A DNA stretch of 64,000 bases from Streptomyces yatensis (GCF_018069625.1 NZ_CP072941.1:8060001-8124000); one strand, 5' to 3'. Shown: positions 33,107-41,075, counted from the stretch's first letter. The notes: a model not told the origin generated them from the letters alone. Made by a program: numbers and translations.

Positions 33107-34021
33107 TCAGGCCGTGAACATCTCGGGGTGGGTGCCGACGAATTCCCGCACCCCGGTAGCGGGCCTCCCGGTGATCGTCTCGATGTCGTCGGTCCGGCGG
33201 TCGTAGCGGTTCTCCGCGTGCAGCCGGGCCATGGTCGCCAGATGCTGGAAGACGTGGTCGGGCAGGCCCAGGGACCGCAGATCGTGGTTGACCCAGGCTT
33301 CGTAGGAGACGTCCACATAGCTCACCGGGCGGCCGAGCGCTTCGGCGAACTCCGCGGCCATGGTGGTCATGTCGACGGAGGCCGGGCCGGTCAGATGGTA
33401 GGTCTTGCCGATGTGCGCGGTGGGGTCCACCAGGATCTCCGTCACCACCGCGGCCACGTCCCCCGCGGCGACCGGGGAGGTGCGCCCGGCGCCGAACGGC
33501 AGCCGGATCGTGCCCTCCTGCGCGATGGAGGAGTAGACGAAGACCGAGAAGAGCGGATTCTCCATGAAGACGGTGGGCCTGAGGTGGGTGACGGGCAACC
33601 CGGACCAGTCGAGGGCCTGTTCGCCCAGCCACTGCAGCCGGTGCTGATCGGACTCCGTGGTGCTGGTGAAGTCCATCTGCGAGACCGTCATCTGCGACAT
33701 ATTGACGAGCACTTCCAGCCGCGCGTACTCCCGCGCGACCGCCGCCGTCGTCACCGTGGCCTCCAGATACCCCGACGACACGCTCATGCCGAAGTACATC
33801 CGTCCACAGCCGTCCAGCGCGCGGACCACGTCCGGGGCGCGGGTCAGATCGCCCGCCACCACCTCCGCGCCCGTCGCGCGCAGGGCGTCGGCCCGCTCGT
33901 CCTCCCGGTGGACCATGGCCCGCACCGGCAGATCGCGCCGGCGCAGCTCCTCCACCACGGTGCGGCCGATGCCTCCGACGCTCCCCGCGGCGCCGGTCAC
34001 CAGGATCGGTGCCGGGGGCAT
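33107..34021 (-). CDS. NmrA/NAD(P)H-binding atypical SDR
   Basis: A 304-residue protein with the NmrA/HSCARG-type Rossmann start APILVTGAAGSVGGIGRTVV and RDLPVRAMVHREDERADALR (the Arg after beta2 suggests NADP). VAGDLTRAPDVVRALDG follows and HLRPTVFMENPLF is conserved in the family. It starts 2 bp after the molybdenum subunit stop, so it belongs to the same operon. Atypical SDRs of this type act as redox sensors or as reductases; the operon context suggests a link to the hydroxylase or its product. Confidence 0.87.
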   Translation of the reverse strand: MPPAPILVTGAAGSVGGIGRTVVEELRRRDLPVRAMVHREDERADALRATGAEVVAGDLTRAPDVVRALDGCGRMYFGMSVSSGYLEATVTTAAVAREYARLEVLVNMSQMTVSQMDFTSTTESDQHRLQWLGEQALDWSGLPVTHLRPTVFMENPLFSVFVYSSIAQEGTIRLPFGAGRTSPVAAGDVAAVVTEILVDPTAHIGKTYHLTGPASVDMTTMAAEFAEALGRPVSYVDVSYEAWVNHDLRSLGLPDHVFQHLATMARLHAENRYDRRTDDIETITGRPATGVREFVGTHPEMFTA

Positions 34022-34023
34022 GG

Positions 34024-36156
34024 CTAGGACACCAGCTTGTCGAGGGTGATGGGCAGTTCGCGGACCCGGACTCCGGTGGCGTGGTACACGGCGTTGCCGA
34101 TGGCCGCGGCGGTGCCCACGATGCCCACCTCGCCGAGGCCCTTGGCGCCCATGGGGTTGGTGTACGGATCGGGCTCGTCCAGCCAGTGGGCCTCGACCGC
34201 GTGGACATCGGCGTGCGAGGCGATGTGGTACTGGGCGAAGTCGTGGTTGACCACATGGCCGAACCGCGGGTCGAGCACACTGTGTTCGTACAGCGCCATC
34301 GACATCCCCTGGGTCATCCCGCCGATCAGCTGGGAGCGGGCGGTCTTGGGGTTGATGACCCGGCCCACGTCGAACATTCCCAGCAGCCGCGTCACCCGCA
34401 GCTCACCGGTGTCCTCGTCGACCCGCACCTCGGCGAACTGGGCGCCGAAGCTGTGCATCGCATAGCGCTCGGCGTCCGGGTTGCCGCCGGGCATCTCCGC
34501 GGTGACCTCCAGCCCCTCCGGCGGTGCGACACCGCCGTGTTCGGACCGCAGCCGGTCCCGCAGCCGGTCCGCCGCCTCCCAGATCGCGGTGCCCCAGCTG
34601 TTGATACCGGCCGAGAACCCGGCGACCGACGCGGCCGGCAGCGCCGTGTCCCCGATCCGCATCTCCACCTGCCCGACCGGGACGCTCAGCGCGTCCGCGG
34701 CGATCTGGGTGAGCGCCGTCCAGGTGCCGGTGCCCAGGTCGGCGGCGGCGATCCGCACCGTGTAGCGGCCGTCCGGGCCGATCCGGATGGTGGCCGCGTT
34801 GCCGGGGAAGCGGGGCGAGGGATACGTCGAGGCGGCCACACCGGTGCCCACCAGCCAGCGCCCCTCGCGGCGCGCCCGGGGGGCCGGGTCGCGGTGCTCC
34901 CAGCCGGCCCGGCGGGCGCCCTCGCGCAGACAGTCGGTCAGATGGCGGCTGGAGAACGGCAGCCCGGACTCCGGATGCACCTCCGGCTCATTGCGGATCC
35001 GGAACTCCACCGGGTCAAGTCCGCAGGCGATCGCCATCTCGTCCATGGCCGACTCCAGCGCGTACATCCCCTGCGCCTCGCCCGGCGCCCGCATGATCGT
35101 CGGCACCGGGACATCCAGCGGGGCCAGCCGGTGGGTGGTGCGCCGGTGCGGCGCCGCGTACATCATCCGGGAGCAGACGCCCACCTGTTCCGCGTACCCC
35201 TTGGCCTTGGCGGTCTGCTCGATCACATCGTGGGCCAGCGCGGTGAGCCTGCCGTCCCGTCCGGCGCCCAGCCGGATCCGCTGGATCGACGCCGGACGGT
35301 AGCCGACCAGGGCGAACATCTGCTGCCGGGTGAGGGTGAACTTGACCGGCCGCCGCACGATCCGGGCGGCCATCGCGGCGAGGACGGCATACGCGTGGGG
35401 GTAGACCTTCGAGCCGAACGCGCCCCCGACATGCGGGGAGACCACCCGCACCCGCCCCGGCTCCAGCCCCAGCACCCCGGAGATCAGGGCCTGGCTCAGG
35501 GAGACCCCCTGGGTGGAACAGCGCACCAGCAGCTCGCCGTTGAGCCAGGTGACCACCGCGGTGTGCGGCTCCATCGGGTTGTTGTGGTACATCGGCGTGG
35601 AGTACGTGGTGTCCACCATGGTCGGCGACGCCGCCAGCGCCGTATCGACGTCCCCCAGCACACTGTCGGCCGGCGAGCCGTCCTGCAGCTCTCCGCCGCC
35701 GGTGCCGAAGGTGGCGGCGTGCACCGGGGAGTACAGGTCGTCGCGGCCGGCGCGCAGCACCACATCGGGGGGCCGGCTCTCGTAGTCCACGCGGACGAGC
35801 CCCGCCGCCCGTCGCGCGGTCTCCAGGGATTCGGCCACGATCGCCCCGATGAACTGGCCGCGCCAGGCGACCTCGTCGGACTGCAGGACCGCGAGCTCCG
35901 GATCGTCGGGCCGGGTCAGCGTGGGGGCGTTGAGATGGCTGAGCACGGCCAGCACCCCCGGCTCCGCCTCCGCGAGCGCGCTGTCCACCCCCGTGACCCG
36001 CCCGGAGGCGATCGTGGACTGCAGCGGATACAGATAGACGGGCTGGTCGAGGGGCCATTCATAGGCGTACGTGGCGGTGCCGGTGACCTTCTGCGCGCCG
36101 TCGACGCGGTCCATCGGGATGCCGATCGCGTGCGGGCGGGCTGTGACGTGGCTCAT
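34024..36156 (-). CDS. Molybdenum hydroxylase large subunit (xanthine dehydrogenase family)
   Basis: A 710-residue Moco-binding subunit. DRVDGAQKVTGTATYAYEWP is the typical start, VDTTYSTPMYHNNPMEPHTA carries substrate-channel residues, VSPHVGGAFGSKVYPH is the Moco dithiolene loop, RAPGEAQGMYALESAMDEMA follows, and GAKGLGEVGIVGTAAAIGNA near the C-terminus contains the catalytic Glu. The family hydroxylates purines, aldehydes or N-heterocycles with water. With a FAD subunit carrying an FeS motif and a separate 2Fe-2S subunit, the arrangement is like E. coli PaoABC (YagTSR) aldehyde oxidoreductase. The ATG overlaps the FAD-subunit stop by 4 nt. Confidence 0.93.
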   Translation of the reverse strand: MSHVTARPHAIGIPMDRVDGAQKVTGTATYAYEWPLDQPVYLYPLQSTIASGRVTGVDSALAEAEPGVLAVLSHLNAPTLTRPDDPELAVLQSDEVAWRGQFIGAIVAESLETARRAAGLVRVDYESRPPDVVLRAGRDDLYSPVHAATFGTGGGELQDGSPADSVLGDVDTALAASPTMVDTTYSTPMYHNNPMEPHTAVVTWLNGELLVRCSTQGVSLSQALISGVLGLEPGRVRVVSPHVGGAFGSKVYPHAYAVLAAMAARIVRRPVKFTLTRQQMFALVGYRPASIQRIRLGAGRDGRLTALAHDVIEQTAKAKGYAEQVGVCSRMMYAAPHRRTTHRLAPLDVPVPTIMRAPGEAQGMYALESAMDEMAIACGLDPVEFRIRNEPEVHPESGLPFSSRHLTDCLREGARRAGWEHRDPAPRARREGRWLVGTGVAASTYPSPRFPGNAATIRIGPDGRYTVRIAAADLGTGTWTALTQIAADALSVPVGQVEMRIGDTALPAASVAGFSAGINSWGTAIWEAADRLRDRLRSEHGGVAPPEGLEVTAEMPGGNPDAERYAMHSFGAQFAEVRVDEDTGELRVTRLLGMFDVGRVINPKTARSQLIGGMTQGMSMALYEHSVLDPRFGHVVNHDFAQYHIASHADVHAVEAHWLDEPDPYTNPMGAKGLGEVGIVGTAAAIGNAVYHATGVRVRELPITLDKLVS

Positions 36157-37142
36157 CGCGCCTCCTCCAGCAGCTCCAGCAGCGTGGCGACCATCGTGTT
36201 GCGGGCGAGCGGGACCTTGAAGGCATTGCCCGCCAGCGGCCGCGCCGCGGACAGCTCGGCCGCGGCCGCGTCCACGAAGCTCTCCCGGGTCGCGGGCGCG
36301 CCGCGCAGCACCGCCTCGGCCGTGGTGGCCCGCCAGGGCTTGTGCGCCACCCCGCCCAGCGCGATCGCTACGTCCCGTACCGCCCCGTCGGTGACCTCCA
36401 GCGCGGCGGCGACCGAGACCAGCGCGAAGGCGTACGAGGCGCGGTCGCGCACCTTGCGGTAGCGCGAGCGGAGCGCGGAGTGCGGGGGCGGCAGCTCCAC
36501 CCCGGTGATCAGCTCACCGCGCTCCAGGACGGTGTCGCGCTCGGGTTCGGCCTCGGGCAGCCGGTACAGGTCGGTCAGCGGGATCCGCCGCTCGGAGGCC
36601 GGGCCGGCCACCGTCACCACCGCGTCCAGCGCGGCCAGCGCGACGGCCATGTCGGAGGGGTGGGTGGCCACACAGGTGGGGGAGGCGCCCAGGATCGCCA
36701 TATCGCGCTGATAGCCCTCCATGGCCGAACAGCCCGCGCCCGGTGTGCGCTTGTTGCAGGCGGTGGTGACGTTCTGGAAGTACGGGCAGCGGGTGCGCTG
36801 CAGCAGATTCCCGCCGGTGGTGGCGAGGTTGCGCAGCTGGCCCGAGGCGCCCGAGAGCAGCGCCTGGGAGAGCACCGGATAGCGCCGCCGGACCCGGGAG
36901 TCGGCGGCCAGATCGCTGTTGGGCACGGCCGCGCCGATCCGCAGCCCGCCGTCGGGAAGCTCCTCGATCCGGTCGGAGGTGAGCCGCCGGACGTCGATCA
37001 GCAGCTCCGGGGTGGCCACCTCCAGCCGCATCAGATCGACCAGATTGGTCCCGCCGGCCAGATAGGCCGCGTCCGGCTCCTCGACCAGGGTGGTGACGGC
37101 CGCCGACACCTCGTCGGCGAGCTCGTAGCGAAAGGGCCTCAT
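36153..37142 (-). CDS. Molybdenum hydroxylase FAD/4Fe-4S subunit (PaoB-like)
   Basis: A 329-residue protein of the CO-dehydrogenase-flavoprotein fold: YLAGGTNLVDLMRLEVATPE and ATTGGNLLQRTRCPYFQ bind FAD. RCPYFQNVTTACNKRTPGAG and the CSAM that follows add the Cys cluster that ligates a [4Fe-4S] centre in PaoB-type subunits. MRPFRYELADEVSAA at the ATG (37142) is the standard start, and the open frame upstream overlaps the next gene. It overlaps both neighbours by 4 nt (ATGA), so the three subunits are translated in series. It carries electrons from the Moco subunit through the FeS centres to FAD. Confidence 0.92.
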   Translation of the reverse strand: MRPFRYELADEVSAAVTTLVEEPDAAYLAGGTNLVDLMRLEVATPELLIDVRRLTSDRIEELPDGGLRIGAAVPNSDLAADSRVRRRYPVLSQALLSGASGQLRNLATTGGNLLQRTRCPYFQNVTTACNKRTPGAGCSAMEGYQRDMAILGASPTCVATHPSDMAVALAALDAVVTVAGPASERRIPLTDLYRLPEAEPERDTVLERGELITGVELPPPHSALRSRYRKVRDRASYAFALVSVAAALEVTDGAVRDVAIALGGVAHKPWRATTAEAVLRGAPATRESFVDAAAAELSAARPLAGNAFKVPLARNTMVATLLELLEEAR

Positions 37143-37645
37143 CGGTGCGCCACCTCCGCGATCGCCGGGACGATGTTCGCGTACGCGGCGCAGCGGCACA
37201 GGTTGCCGCTCATCCGCTCGGCGATCTCCTCGTCGTCGAGCACCACATCGGTGGCGCCCAGATCCTTGCTCGCGGCACTCGGCCAGCCCTCCCCGGCCTC
37301 CTGTAGCATGCCGGCCGCCGAGACGATCTGACCGGGTGTGCAGTAGCCGCACTGGAAGGCGTCATGGGCGATGAAGGACTGCTGGAGCGGATGCAGCTCA
37401 CCGTTGGTGAGCCCCGCCGCCGTCACGATGTCCGCGCCCTGGTGGGCGACGGCCAGCGCGAGGCAGCCGAGGATCCGGCGGCCGTCGAGCAGCAGGGTGC
37501 AGGCGCCGCACTGTCCGTGGTCGCAGCCCTTCTTGGGGCTGGTGTTCCCCAGCTGCTCGCGCAGGGCGTCCAGCAGCGTCGTACGGGTGTCGACGGTGAG
37601 GCGGTGCTCGGTCCCGTCCACCCGGAGCTCGATCTCCAGGTCCAT
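37139..37645 (-). CDS. Molybdenum hydroxylase [2Fe-2S] subunit
   Basis: A 168-residue two-cluster iron-sulphur protein. GCDHGQCGACTLLLDGRRIL with a Cys shortly after forms the plant-ferredoxin-type cluster, and FQCGYCTPGQIVSAAG plus GNLCRCAAYANIV the second, CxxC-CxC cluster. No Tat signal is present, so the complex is expected to be cytosolic, unlike periplasmic PaoA. It is the first gene of the minus-strand operon 2Fe-2S / FAD / Moco / NmrA / membrane protein. A perfect 16-bp palindrome lies 84 bp upstream. Confidence 0.93.
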   Translation of the reverse strand: MDLEIELRVDGTEHRLTVDTRTTLLDALREQLGNTSPKKGCDHGQCGACTLLLDGRRILGCLALAVAHQGADIVTAAGLTNGELHPLQQSFIAHDAFQCGYCTPGQIVSAAGMLQEAGEGWPSAASKDLGATDVVLDDEEIAERMSGNLCRCAAYANIVPAIAEVAHR

Positions 37646-37728
37646 GGTCCCTACCCTTGATCGTCGTCCGTCGGAACGTCACGCAGCACCCCCATTCTGG
37701 GACATATGGGCACTGATCGCCCGTTCGG

Positions 37729-37744
37729 CGGTATGGCCATACCG
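37729..37744. promoter_or_regulatory. Perfect 16-bp palindrome upstream of the molybdenum hydroxylase operon
   Basis: CGGTATGGCCATACCG reads the same on both strands and lies 84 bp before the 2Fe-2S subunit start, in the 169-bp gap behind the GTP cyclohydrolase stop. It is a candidate operator; no regulator gene is adjacent. Confidence 0.5.
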
Positions 37745-37814
37745 ATGGCGGGCCGCGGCTCGCGCCCGGCCGACGCCGGTGGACGGGGCCGCGGCCCCCG
37801 GGGCAGGGTCTTCT

Positions 37815-38471
37815 TCAGGTGCGCTGGATCACGGCTTCCAGATGCGGCAGATAGTGGTCCATGCGATCCCGCTTGGTGAGCAGATACGGGAGGTTCTCCT
37901 TGTGCGGAGTCATCAGCAGCGGCACCTGCTCGCTGACCCTGACGCCGTGCCGCAGCAGCGCGTCCCGCTTCTGGGGGTTGTTGGACAGCAGCCGCACGGA
38001 GCGCACCTCGAGGTCGTGCAGGACATCCGCCGCCACCTTGTAGTCCCGGGCGTCCGCCGGCAGGCCGAGGGCGAGGTTGGCCTCGACCGTGTCCAGCCCC
38101 TCCGCCTGGAGCTTCATCGCCTGGAGCTTGGCGAGCAGCCCGATCCCGCGTCCCTCATGACCCCTCAGATAGACGAGAACGCCCCGGCCTTCGGCCACGA
38201 TCGCCTTCAGCGCCGCGGAGAGCTGGTCGCCGCACTCGCAGTGACGGGAGCCGAACGCGTCTCCGGTGAGGCACTCCGAATGCAGGCGGGTAAGCGCTTC
38301 CTCACCGGTGACATCGCCGTATACCAGCGCCATTTGTTCATCACCGCGAACGAGGTCCCGATAGCCGATCGCGAGAAAGTCGCCATGCTTCGTGGACAGC
38401 CGGACATTCACCACTCGTTCGACACCCGAGGGGCGGGCGTCGACATCGAACACGCCATCACTTTCTGTCAT
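37815..38471 (-). CDS. GTP cyclohydrolase II, SCO6655-like (predicted FAPy-forming)
   Basis: A 218-residue GCH II. RLHSECLTGDAFGSRHCECG holds the zinc Cys triad (Cys67, Cys78, Cys80), VLVYLRGHEGRGIGLLAKLQ the GTP-binding Arg residues, and LLSNNPQKRDAL the C-terminal block. At the position of the conserved Tyr (E. coli Tyr105, in AYALQ) this protein has Met119 (AMKLQ). In S. coelicolor the paralogue SCO6655 has Met at the equivalent place and makes the formylated pyrimidine FAPy instead of the deformylated riboflavin intermediate. It is divergent from a creatininase-family gene. I infer a secondary-pathway enzyme, not the housekeeping RibA; there is no DHBP synthase domain. Confidence 0.92.
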   Translation of the reverse strand: MTESDGVFDVDARPSGVERVVNVRLSTKHGDFLAIGYRDLVRGDEQMALVYGDVTGEEALTRLHSECLTGDAFGSRHCECGDQLSAALKAIVAEGRGVLVYLRGHEGRGIGLLAKLQAMKLQAEGLDTVEANLALGLPADARDYKVAADVLHDLEVRSVRLLSNNPQKRDALLRHGVRVSEQVPLLMTPHKENLPYLLTKRDRMDHYLPHLEAVIQRT

Positions 38472-38568
38472 GTCCCGATCTTATCTGGAAAACCACCGCC
38501 CTTGTACAGGAGAATGACAAAGCCGGGGCAACAAGCTGTCCGGCCGACACAGGAAAGGTGCATGAGAT
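38472..38568. promoter_or_regulatory. Divergent promoter region, GTP cyclohydrolase / creatininase
   Basis: A 97-bp gap with an AT-richer centre (CTTATCTGGAAAACC, TTGTACAGGAGAATGACAAA). It must hold both promoters. AGGAAAGG before the creatininase ATG is its ribosome site. I see no perfect inverted repeat. Confidence 0.4.
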
Positions 38569-39318
38569 ATGAGCGGTTCGGGAACGCGCCCGCAGGTCGG
38601 CATGGTGTTGCCGACACAGACGACGGAGGAAGTGCGGGCCGACCGGGCCGATGTCGCCGTGCTTCCGGTAGGCAGCTTCGAACAACACGGCGCATTTCTC
38701 CCACTGGCGACCGACACGGTCATCGCCTGCACGATCGCAGGCGAGATCGCGGCAGCGTATCCGGTGCTTCAGCTGCCCCCGGTGACGATCTCCTGCTCCC
38801 ATGAACATGCGGCCTGGCCAGGGACGATCTCCCTGTCCGCGGCCACCCTCTACGCCGTGGTCCGCGATATCGCGGACTCGCTGCGGCGCTCGGGTATACG
38901 CGGTCTGATTCTGGTGAACGGACACGGCGGAAATTACGTACTGCGCAACATCGTTCAGGAATCCGCCGGGGGTGACTTCGGTATGGCGCTATTTCCAGGA
39001 TCGGCGGACTGGGATGCCGCCAGGACCCGCGCCGGAGTACGCACCCCGTCCAACAGCGATATGCATGCGGGGGAACTGGAGACATCCATACTCCTGCATG
39101 CCCATCCAGAACTCGTCCGGCCCGGTCATGAAACCTCCGACTGGATATCGGATGAGCGGAAACATCTGCTCACCCTCGGTATGTCCGCCTATACCGAGTC
39201 CGGTGTCATCGGCCGGCCGTCCAGGGCGTCCGCGGATAAGGGAAAGGAAGTGCTGGCCGGGCTCGTCGATTCGTTCGCAGAGTATCTTTCCCTGGTCGGC
39301 GCCGAGAAGGAGGCGTGA
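38569..39318 (+). CDS. Creatininase family amidohydrolase (ArfB-like FAPy deformylase proposed)
   Basis: A 249-residue creatininase-fold protein with the metal-binding set intact: VGSFEQHGAFLPLATDTVIA (Glu, His, Asp), LVNGHGGNYVLRNI (His) and DMHAGELETSILL (His/Glu). The family includes creatininase, the mycofactocin protease MftE and the archaeal FAPy deformylase ArfB. Being next to a GCH II predicted to release FAPy, the ArfB-type deformylation of the formylamino-pyrimidine nucleotide is the most coherent role. Its stop and the start of the RibD-like gene overlap as TGATG. Codon use is slightly less GC-rich than in its neighbours. Confidence 0.85.
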   Translation: MSGSGTRPQVGMVLPTQTTEEVRADRADVAVLPVGSFEQHGAFLPLATDTVIACTIAGEIAAAYPVLQLPPVTISCSHEHAAWPGTISLSAATLYAVVRDIADSLRRSGIRGLILVNGHGGNYVLRNIVQESAGGDFGMALFPGSADWDAARTRAGVRTPSNSDMHAGELETSILLHAHPELVRPGHETSDWISDERKHLLTLGMSAYTESGVIGRPSRASADKGKEVLAGLVDSFAEYLSLVGAEKEA

Positions 39319-40364
39319 TGACCTCGTCGGAAACGGAAGAGGCCTGGGAGCGGCTGTGCTCCGTCCGGAGCGAGGCGGACGCCGCGGACGCCGGTCTGGT
39401 CCGGGGCCCGGACGGCAGACGGCGGTGGAGTGAGCCCGTCTCGCCGGAGGCCCGGCTCCTGGTCGACCGCTATCTCCCGCTGTGCCTGGCCGGGCCGCGG
39501 CTGACGATCGCTCAGCTCGGTCAGAGCCTGGACGGCTTCATCGCCACCCGCACCGGCGACGCCGACTACGTCACCGGCGAGGAGGACCGCCGTCATCTCC
39601 ACCGGCTGCGCGCCCTGGCCGACGCGGTGGTCGTCGGGGCCGGCACCGCCGTCGCGGACGACCCCCAGCTGACCGTGCGCGCCTGCGCGGGCACCCACCC
39701 GGTACGGGTCGTCCTCGATCCCCGCGGACGGGTGCCGCTCGACCGACGCGTGTTCACCGATGGCTCAGCTCCGACCCTGTGGGTGGTGGGGGCCACCGGC
39801 GAGCGCCGGCCGGCGCCGCCGGACGGGGTGGAGCTGCTGACGCTCACGGAGCCCGACGCCTTTGCCCCCCACCAGCTGGTGCGGGCGCTCGCGCGGCGCG
39901 GCCTGGGCCGGGTGCTCATCGAGGGCGGCGGCGTCACCGTGTCCCGCTTTCTGCACGCGGGGGCCCTGCACCGGCTCTATGTCACCGTGGCCCCGGTGCT
40001 GCTCGGCGACGGCATTCCCGGCCTGCGCTTCGACGGGACGCCGGTCATGCGGGACGCGCTGCGCCCGCCCGTCCGCCGCTCCACCCTCGGCGAGGACACC
40101 CTCTTCGAACTCGACCTGGCGGCCCCGCAGCCGGGCGCCCCACTGGACGGCCAGCACCGCGACACCGGGGAGGCTCGCGGCGAAGGTGAGCACCCCGTAG
40201 ACCACGGCCACGGTCAGCCCCTGGCCGGCGCCCAGGCCCGCGGCGCCGAAGGCCCAGGCGGTGACGCCCTCGCGGGGGCCCCAGCCGCCGACGTTCAGCG
40301 GCAGCGCCATGGCGATCAGGGCGAGCACCATCAGGGGCAGCAGCTCGGTCAGCGGGGCGTCTGA
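39318..40364 (+). CDS. RibD C-terminal (reductase) domain protein with antisense-derived tail
   Basis: A 348-residue reading frame. Residues about 65-272 form the RibD_C/DHFR-like reductase: TIAQLGQSLDGFIATRTGDA, ALADAVVVGAGTAVADDPQL, VLIEGGGVTVSRFLHAG and TVAPVLLGDGIPGLRF. There is no zinc deaminase domain, so it should reduce the ribosyl-aminopyrimidine side chain with NADPH only. The ATG at 39318 has AAGGAGG. The domain ends at about base 40130, but the frame continues 235 bases antisense to the UPF0104 gene before stopping, giving a Gly/Gln/His-rich tail unlike RibD. The tail may be real or may mark a lost stop. Confidence 0.82.
   Translation: MTSSETEEAWERLCSVRSEADAADAGLVRGPDGRRRWSEPVSPEARLLVDRYLPLCLAGPRLTIAQLGQSLDGFIATRTGDADYVTGEEDRRHLHRLRALADAVVVGAGTAVADDPQLTVRACAGTHPVRVVLDPRGRVPLDRRVFTDGSAPTLWVVGATGERRPAPPDGVELLTLTEPDAFAPHQLVRALARRGLGRVLIEGGGVTVSRFLHAGALHRLYVTVAPVLLGDGIPGLRFDGTPVMRDALRPPVRRSTLGEDTLFELDLAAPQPGAPLDGQHRDTGEARGEGEHPVDHGHGQPLAGAQARGAEGPGGDALAGAPAADVQRQRHGDQGEHHQGQQLGQRGV
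39765..40364. other. 600-nt antisense overlap of two convergent genes
   Basis: The RibD-like frame (stop at 40364) and the UPF0104 frame (stop at 39765) read through each other. Both recognisable domains end within about 20 bases of 40125, so the tails of both frames are antisense-derived. See the findings. Confidence 0.7.
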
Positions 40365-41075
40365 CCCCGCGGCCCGGGCGGCGAGGACGAACGTCGTCAG
40401 ATGCCCGGCCAGCACCACGACCGAGGAGACCACCACCCCCGGCCAGCTGCCCCGGGCCAGCAGCCCGCGGCGCGCCTCGGCCAGCGCGCCGCGGACCGCG
40501 CCCCGCCGCCGTGTGGCCACCGGCGCCGCGCGGCGGCGGCGCCGGACGGTCACGGCGACGAGCAGCGCGACGCACCCCGCGAACACCGCGGCCCACGCCA
40601 TCGGGCCGCCGAGACCGCCGGCCGGCCGGCCCACCTGCTCCAGGGCCGACGAGGGGTGGGCCAGCAGGATCGCCACCCCCACCGCGATCAGCACCACCTG
40701 GCCCGCGACCCGCTCCAGCACCACCGCGCGTACGCCCCGGCCGACATCCCCCGCGTCCCGCCCGTGCCGCACCGCGCGATGCACATCGCCGAGCACCCCA
40801 CCGGGCAGCGCGGCGTTGAGGAACAGCGCGCGGTAGTAGTCGGCGACGGCCGGACCCAGCGGCAGCCGGATCCGCAGCCCCCGCGCCACCAGACACCAGC
40901 GCCAGGCGCTGAAGACCGTGGTGAGCAGGCCGAGGCCGAGCGCCGCCAGCAGGGTCGGGCCGTCGATGGTGCGCAGACCGTCCACGAAGGCCCCGGTGCC
41001 CAGCCGCCACAGCACCACCCCGAGGATGGCGACGCCCGCGGCCGCACCGAGCCGGGCCCGCAGCGCGGCGGTCAC
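39765..41075 (-). CDS. UPF0104 / LPG-synthase-TM-type membrane protein with antisense-derived tail
   Basis: A 436-residue frame. Residues 1 to about 320 are an eight-helix UPF0104 protein (lysylphosphatidylglycerol-synthase TM region/AglD-like): ALFLNAALPGGVLGDVHRAV is the signature, and ALPLNVGGWGPREGVTAWAF the second. Members are flippase-like or lipid-linked glycosylation membrane proteins. The GTG start overlaps the methyltransferase stop (GTGA). The hydrophobic part ends near base 40120; the rest is hydrophilic, Arg/Gln/His-rich and lies antisense to the RibD-like gene, so the expected stop seems to be missing. Confidence 0.78.
   Translation of the reverse strand: MTAALRARLGAAAGVAILGVVLWRLGTGAFVDGLRTIDGPTLLAALGLGLLTTVFSAWRWCLVARGLRIRLPLGPAVADYYRALFLNAALPGGVLGDVHRAVRHGRDAGDVGRGVRAVVLERVAGQVVLIAVGVAILLAHPSSALEQVGRPAGGLGGPMAWAAVFAGCVALLVAVTVRRRRRAAPVATRRRGAVRGALAEARRGLLARGSWPGVVVSSVVVLAGHLTTFVLAARAAGSDAPLTELLPLMVLALIAMALPLNVGGWGPREGVTAWAFGAAGLGAGQGLTVAVVYGVLTFAASLPGVAVLAVQWGARLRGRQVEFEEGVLAEGGAADGRAQRVPHDRRPVEAQAGNAVAEQHRGHGDIEPVQGPRVQKAGHGDAAALDEHPAQAAPRERPHQLVGGKGVGLRERQQLHPVRRRRPALAGGPHHPQGRS

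Noticed and set aside
29504..34027. A 1507-codon open frame on the plus strand, antisense to the SpoIIE phosphatase and its neighbours
   Set aside because: It runs opposite several well-supported genes, its composition is Gly/Arg/His/Gln-rich without any domain, and long antisense frames are expected in DNA with strong third-position GC.
33657..34049. Small plus-strand gene opposite the NmrA gene
   Set aside because: Ser/Thr/Arg-rich shadow of the NmrA coding sequence, without ribosome site or domain.
37815..38471. Housekeeping riboflavin ribA
   Set aside because: No DHBP synthase domain or rib genes (ribE, ribH) adjacent, Met at the product-determining position, and neighbours of a secondary pathway.
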